Assembly (NCBI GenBank): GCA_951799445.1
Contig: OX637296.1
Span: forward strand, 23,808,001-23,872,000
Direction of reading: 5' to 3'
Source: Pseudisothecium myosuroides
Lineage: Eukaryota; Streptophyta; Bryopsida; Hypnales; Lembophyllaceae
DNA: 64,000 bases
This document shows, in pieces, positions 62,447 to 64,000 of the stretch. The notes under the pieces were generated by a model. That model did no database searches and was not told where the DNA came from. It saw nothing but the letters and a program-made list of their open reading frames with translations. Position 1 is the stretch's first letter; each line of letters starts with the position of its first letter. Position numbers and translations under genes: made by a program.

Positions 62447-63356
62447 TTAAACCCTAAAGTCCCATTGTCCCCTTGGGGGACAAAATGGATTTCAAGTAGG
62501 CCCCTATGGTATCAATATTTGTCACATTTTTCTGAATTTTTTTGTGAAGATAGAAAAACACATTAGCATGGGACCAAAAGTTATGGCACAAAAAGCCCTT
62601 TTTTTTAGTTTGATGGCAGAAAAAAAACCTTCATAAAAACTTAAAATTTTAAAAAAAATTAATTTTGTTTTTTATAGATTATATTTTTATCTACATGGAA
62701 AGCTTTGATTTATTCCATTTGGATTTGTTATGTGAAGGTTATGGACAATCTTGTTTTTTGGACAATCATAGAAATTTCTTGAAAAAATAACTTATAGGAT
62801 TCATTTCTGACTTCAATTTTCACAATTTTTCAAAAAAAAAGTTTCATAAGGTTAAAATCTCTTGCTAGAACAATCTCACCGTTGCGATTGGTATATTTCA
62901 ATTCCATCTTAGAGCTATTAACAATTTTGATTTTTCTTCAATCTTGAACCTCTTTCTACTTAACAATTTTTTAATGAGTAAAAACTAAATGTGTGTTTTT
63001 TGAATTTTTTTTTCTAGACTCTCAACTCAATTCTTCATCATATAAAATTCAAAATTCAAAATCAACAGAGCAAAAATTTAAATTATGAAGGCTCAAAGCC
63101 AAAAAATGTAGTTGAGTTAGGTACAAAAAAATTTGTTTCCTTCACTTTAAATGCAAATATCTTGCAATCTACATGTTCAAAGTTTTTGAAATTTCCTTCA
63201 TGCATTCTTACACTGGTCTAGTACAAAAAAAACATTTTAAATTTTTAGTTAGATATTCAAAAAAAAATATTAAATTTTTTTTTTGCTCTTTGCTATAGAA
63301 ATGGAAGTTTTGAGTGATTTTTGATAGAAAAGAAGTGTTGGGACTTTAGGGGTTAA
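62447..63356. mobile_element. TTAA-family element, copy A11
   Basis: 910 bp, from TTAAACCCTAAAGTCCCA to TGGGACTTTAGGGGTTAA, nearly perfect inverted ends of 18 bp. The subterminal palindrome TTGTCCCCTTGGGGGACAA is at 62465-62483. Internal blocks are shared with A1 and A8. Confidence 0.9.
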
Positions 63357-63630
63357 TATTCTCATTGGGATGGTGAAAATATTTGTATTCAAGAATTTCA
63401 AAAAGATGAATGAAACATCATTTATTTATCTTGATGCATTTACATTCATTCAAAGCATACCATCCCTAAATTTATTTTTTATTTTTTATTTTTCACTACT
63501 TCATTTTTTAGAAAAGAAGATGTTCTCGATTGATCTTTTATTTGCTACGTGAAATATTAATTTTTTGTGACGCATCTAAGAAACATGATAGGGAGGACAA
63601 CCAAGTACAACATTTTTTTTAGAGAAAAGA

Positions 63631-63924
63631 AGGTGGGTACAACCCAAAGTCGCACCTTGCCTAAAACCGCCATCATTGCTTTGAATGTGTACATCTCTAA
63701 AATCAATACTGTGTATGTATGTTGAAGAAAAAAAATTTAGAATCTCTACCAAAAAAAACTTTGGCCCTTCATAACTTTTGCATACAGTATCCAAATGTCA
63801 TATTCTTTGGTGCATTAGAATCTCCTTTCACTTGCCAGCAAAAAAAATAAGAAGAAAATCTGATCAATTTAATAATAGTAACTATGTGCATTAGCAAAAA
63901 GTGGCGGTTTTGGAAGTACCCACC
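63631..63924 (-). mobile_element. AGGTGGGTAC MITE, copy E5
   Basis: 294 bp, from AGGTGGGTACAACCCAAAG to GGAAGTACCCACC. The interior is the reverse complement of E1 and E2 ('ataacttttgcatacagtat', 'tttggtgcattagaatctcc'). The flanking TA is not preserved (GA and GT). Confidence 0.75.
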
Positions 63925-64000
63925 GTTGTTGCCCTTGCTGCATTCAAGAATATTTCGAGGGACGTCACAATAAAGGTTGCTTTTTGTGGGGATGTTTTAC

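Overview
This is a piece of plant nuclear genome. It holds three intron-rich genes, all on the minus strand, each reconstructed from canonical GT-AG splice sites with consistent phases. The rest is AT-rich intergenic DNA made largely of short non-autonomous DNA transposons (MITEs). Two proteins are of clearly plant type: a GARP/MYB factor of the NIGT1/HHO family and a LAG1/LOH ceramide synthase without a Hox domain. I see no operons, rRNA, clear tRNA gene, organellar or bacterial sequence. The exact plant lineage cannot be fixed from this window.

Layout: 1-5.7 kb is AT-rich intergenic DNA with two TTAA-type elements. 5693-10975 is the NIGT1/HHO repressor (7 coding exons, 557 aa). 11-14.8 kb is moderate-GC sequence without a recognisable gene. 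14.8-41.6 kb is a repeat-rich gap: TTAA-flanked ~0.93 kb elements, TTAA-flanked ~0.2 kb elements, Tourist-like (TAA), Stowaway-like (TA), CACTA-like and AGGTRG/TA families, a ~0.5 kb microsatellite and an 86-bp hairpin. 41936-45249 is the ceramide synthase (5 coding exons, 302 aa). 46-50.6 kb is more repeats. 50713-54882 is a transmembrane-9 superfamily (EMP70/TMN) protein (7 coding exons, 641 aa). 55.2-64 kb is nested MITEs and two further TTAA elements.

The genes do not form one pathway. The first is a nitrate/phosphate-response transcription factor. The second makes ceramide in the ER. The third is a Golgi/endosomal membrane protein. They are ordinary housekeeping or regulatory neighbours separated by 30 kb and 5 kb.

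The most unusual content is the mobile DNA. One family has at least eleven copies, bounded by TTAA and starting CCCCTAAAG or close variants. This end structure is that of piggyBac-like elements, and no transposase is present. Two copies abut and share a single TTAA. Several cases of element-in-element insertion give relative ages, and related unoccupied copies confirm some target-site duplications.
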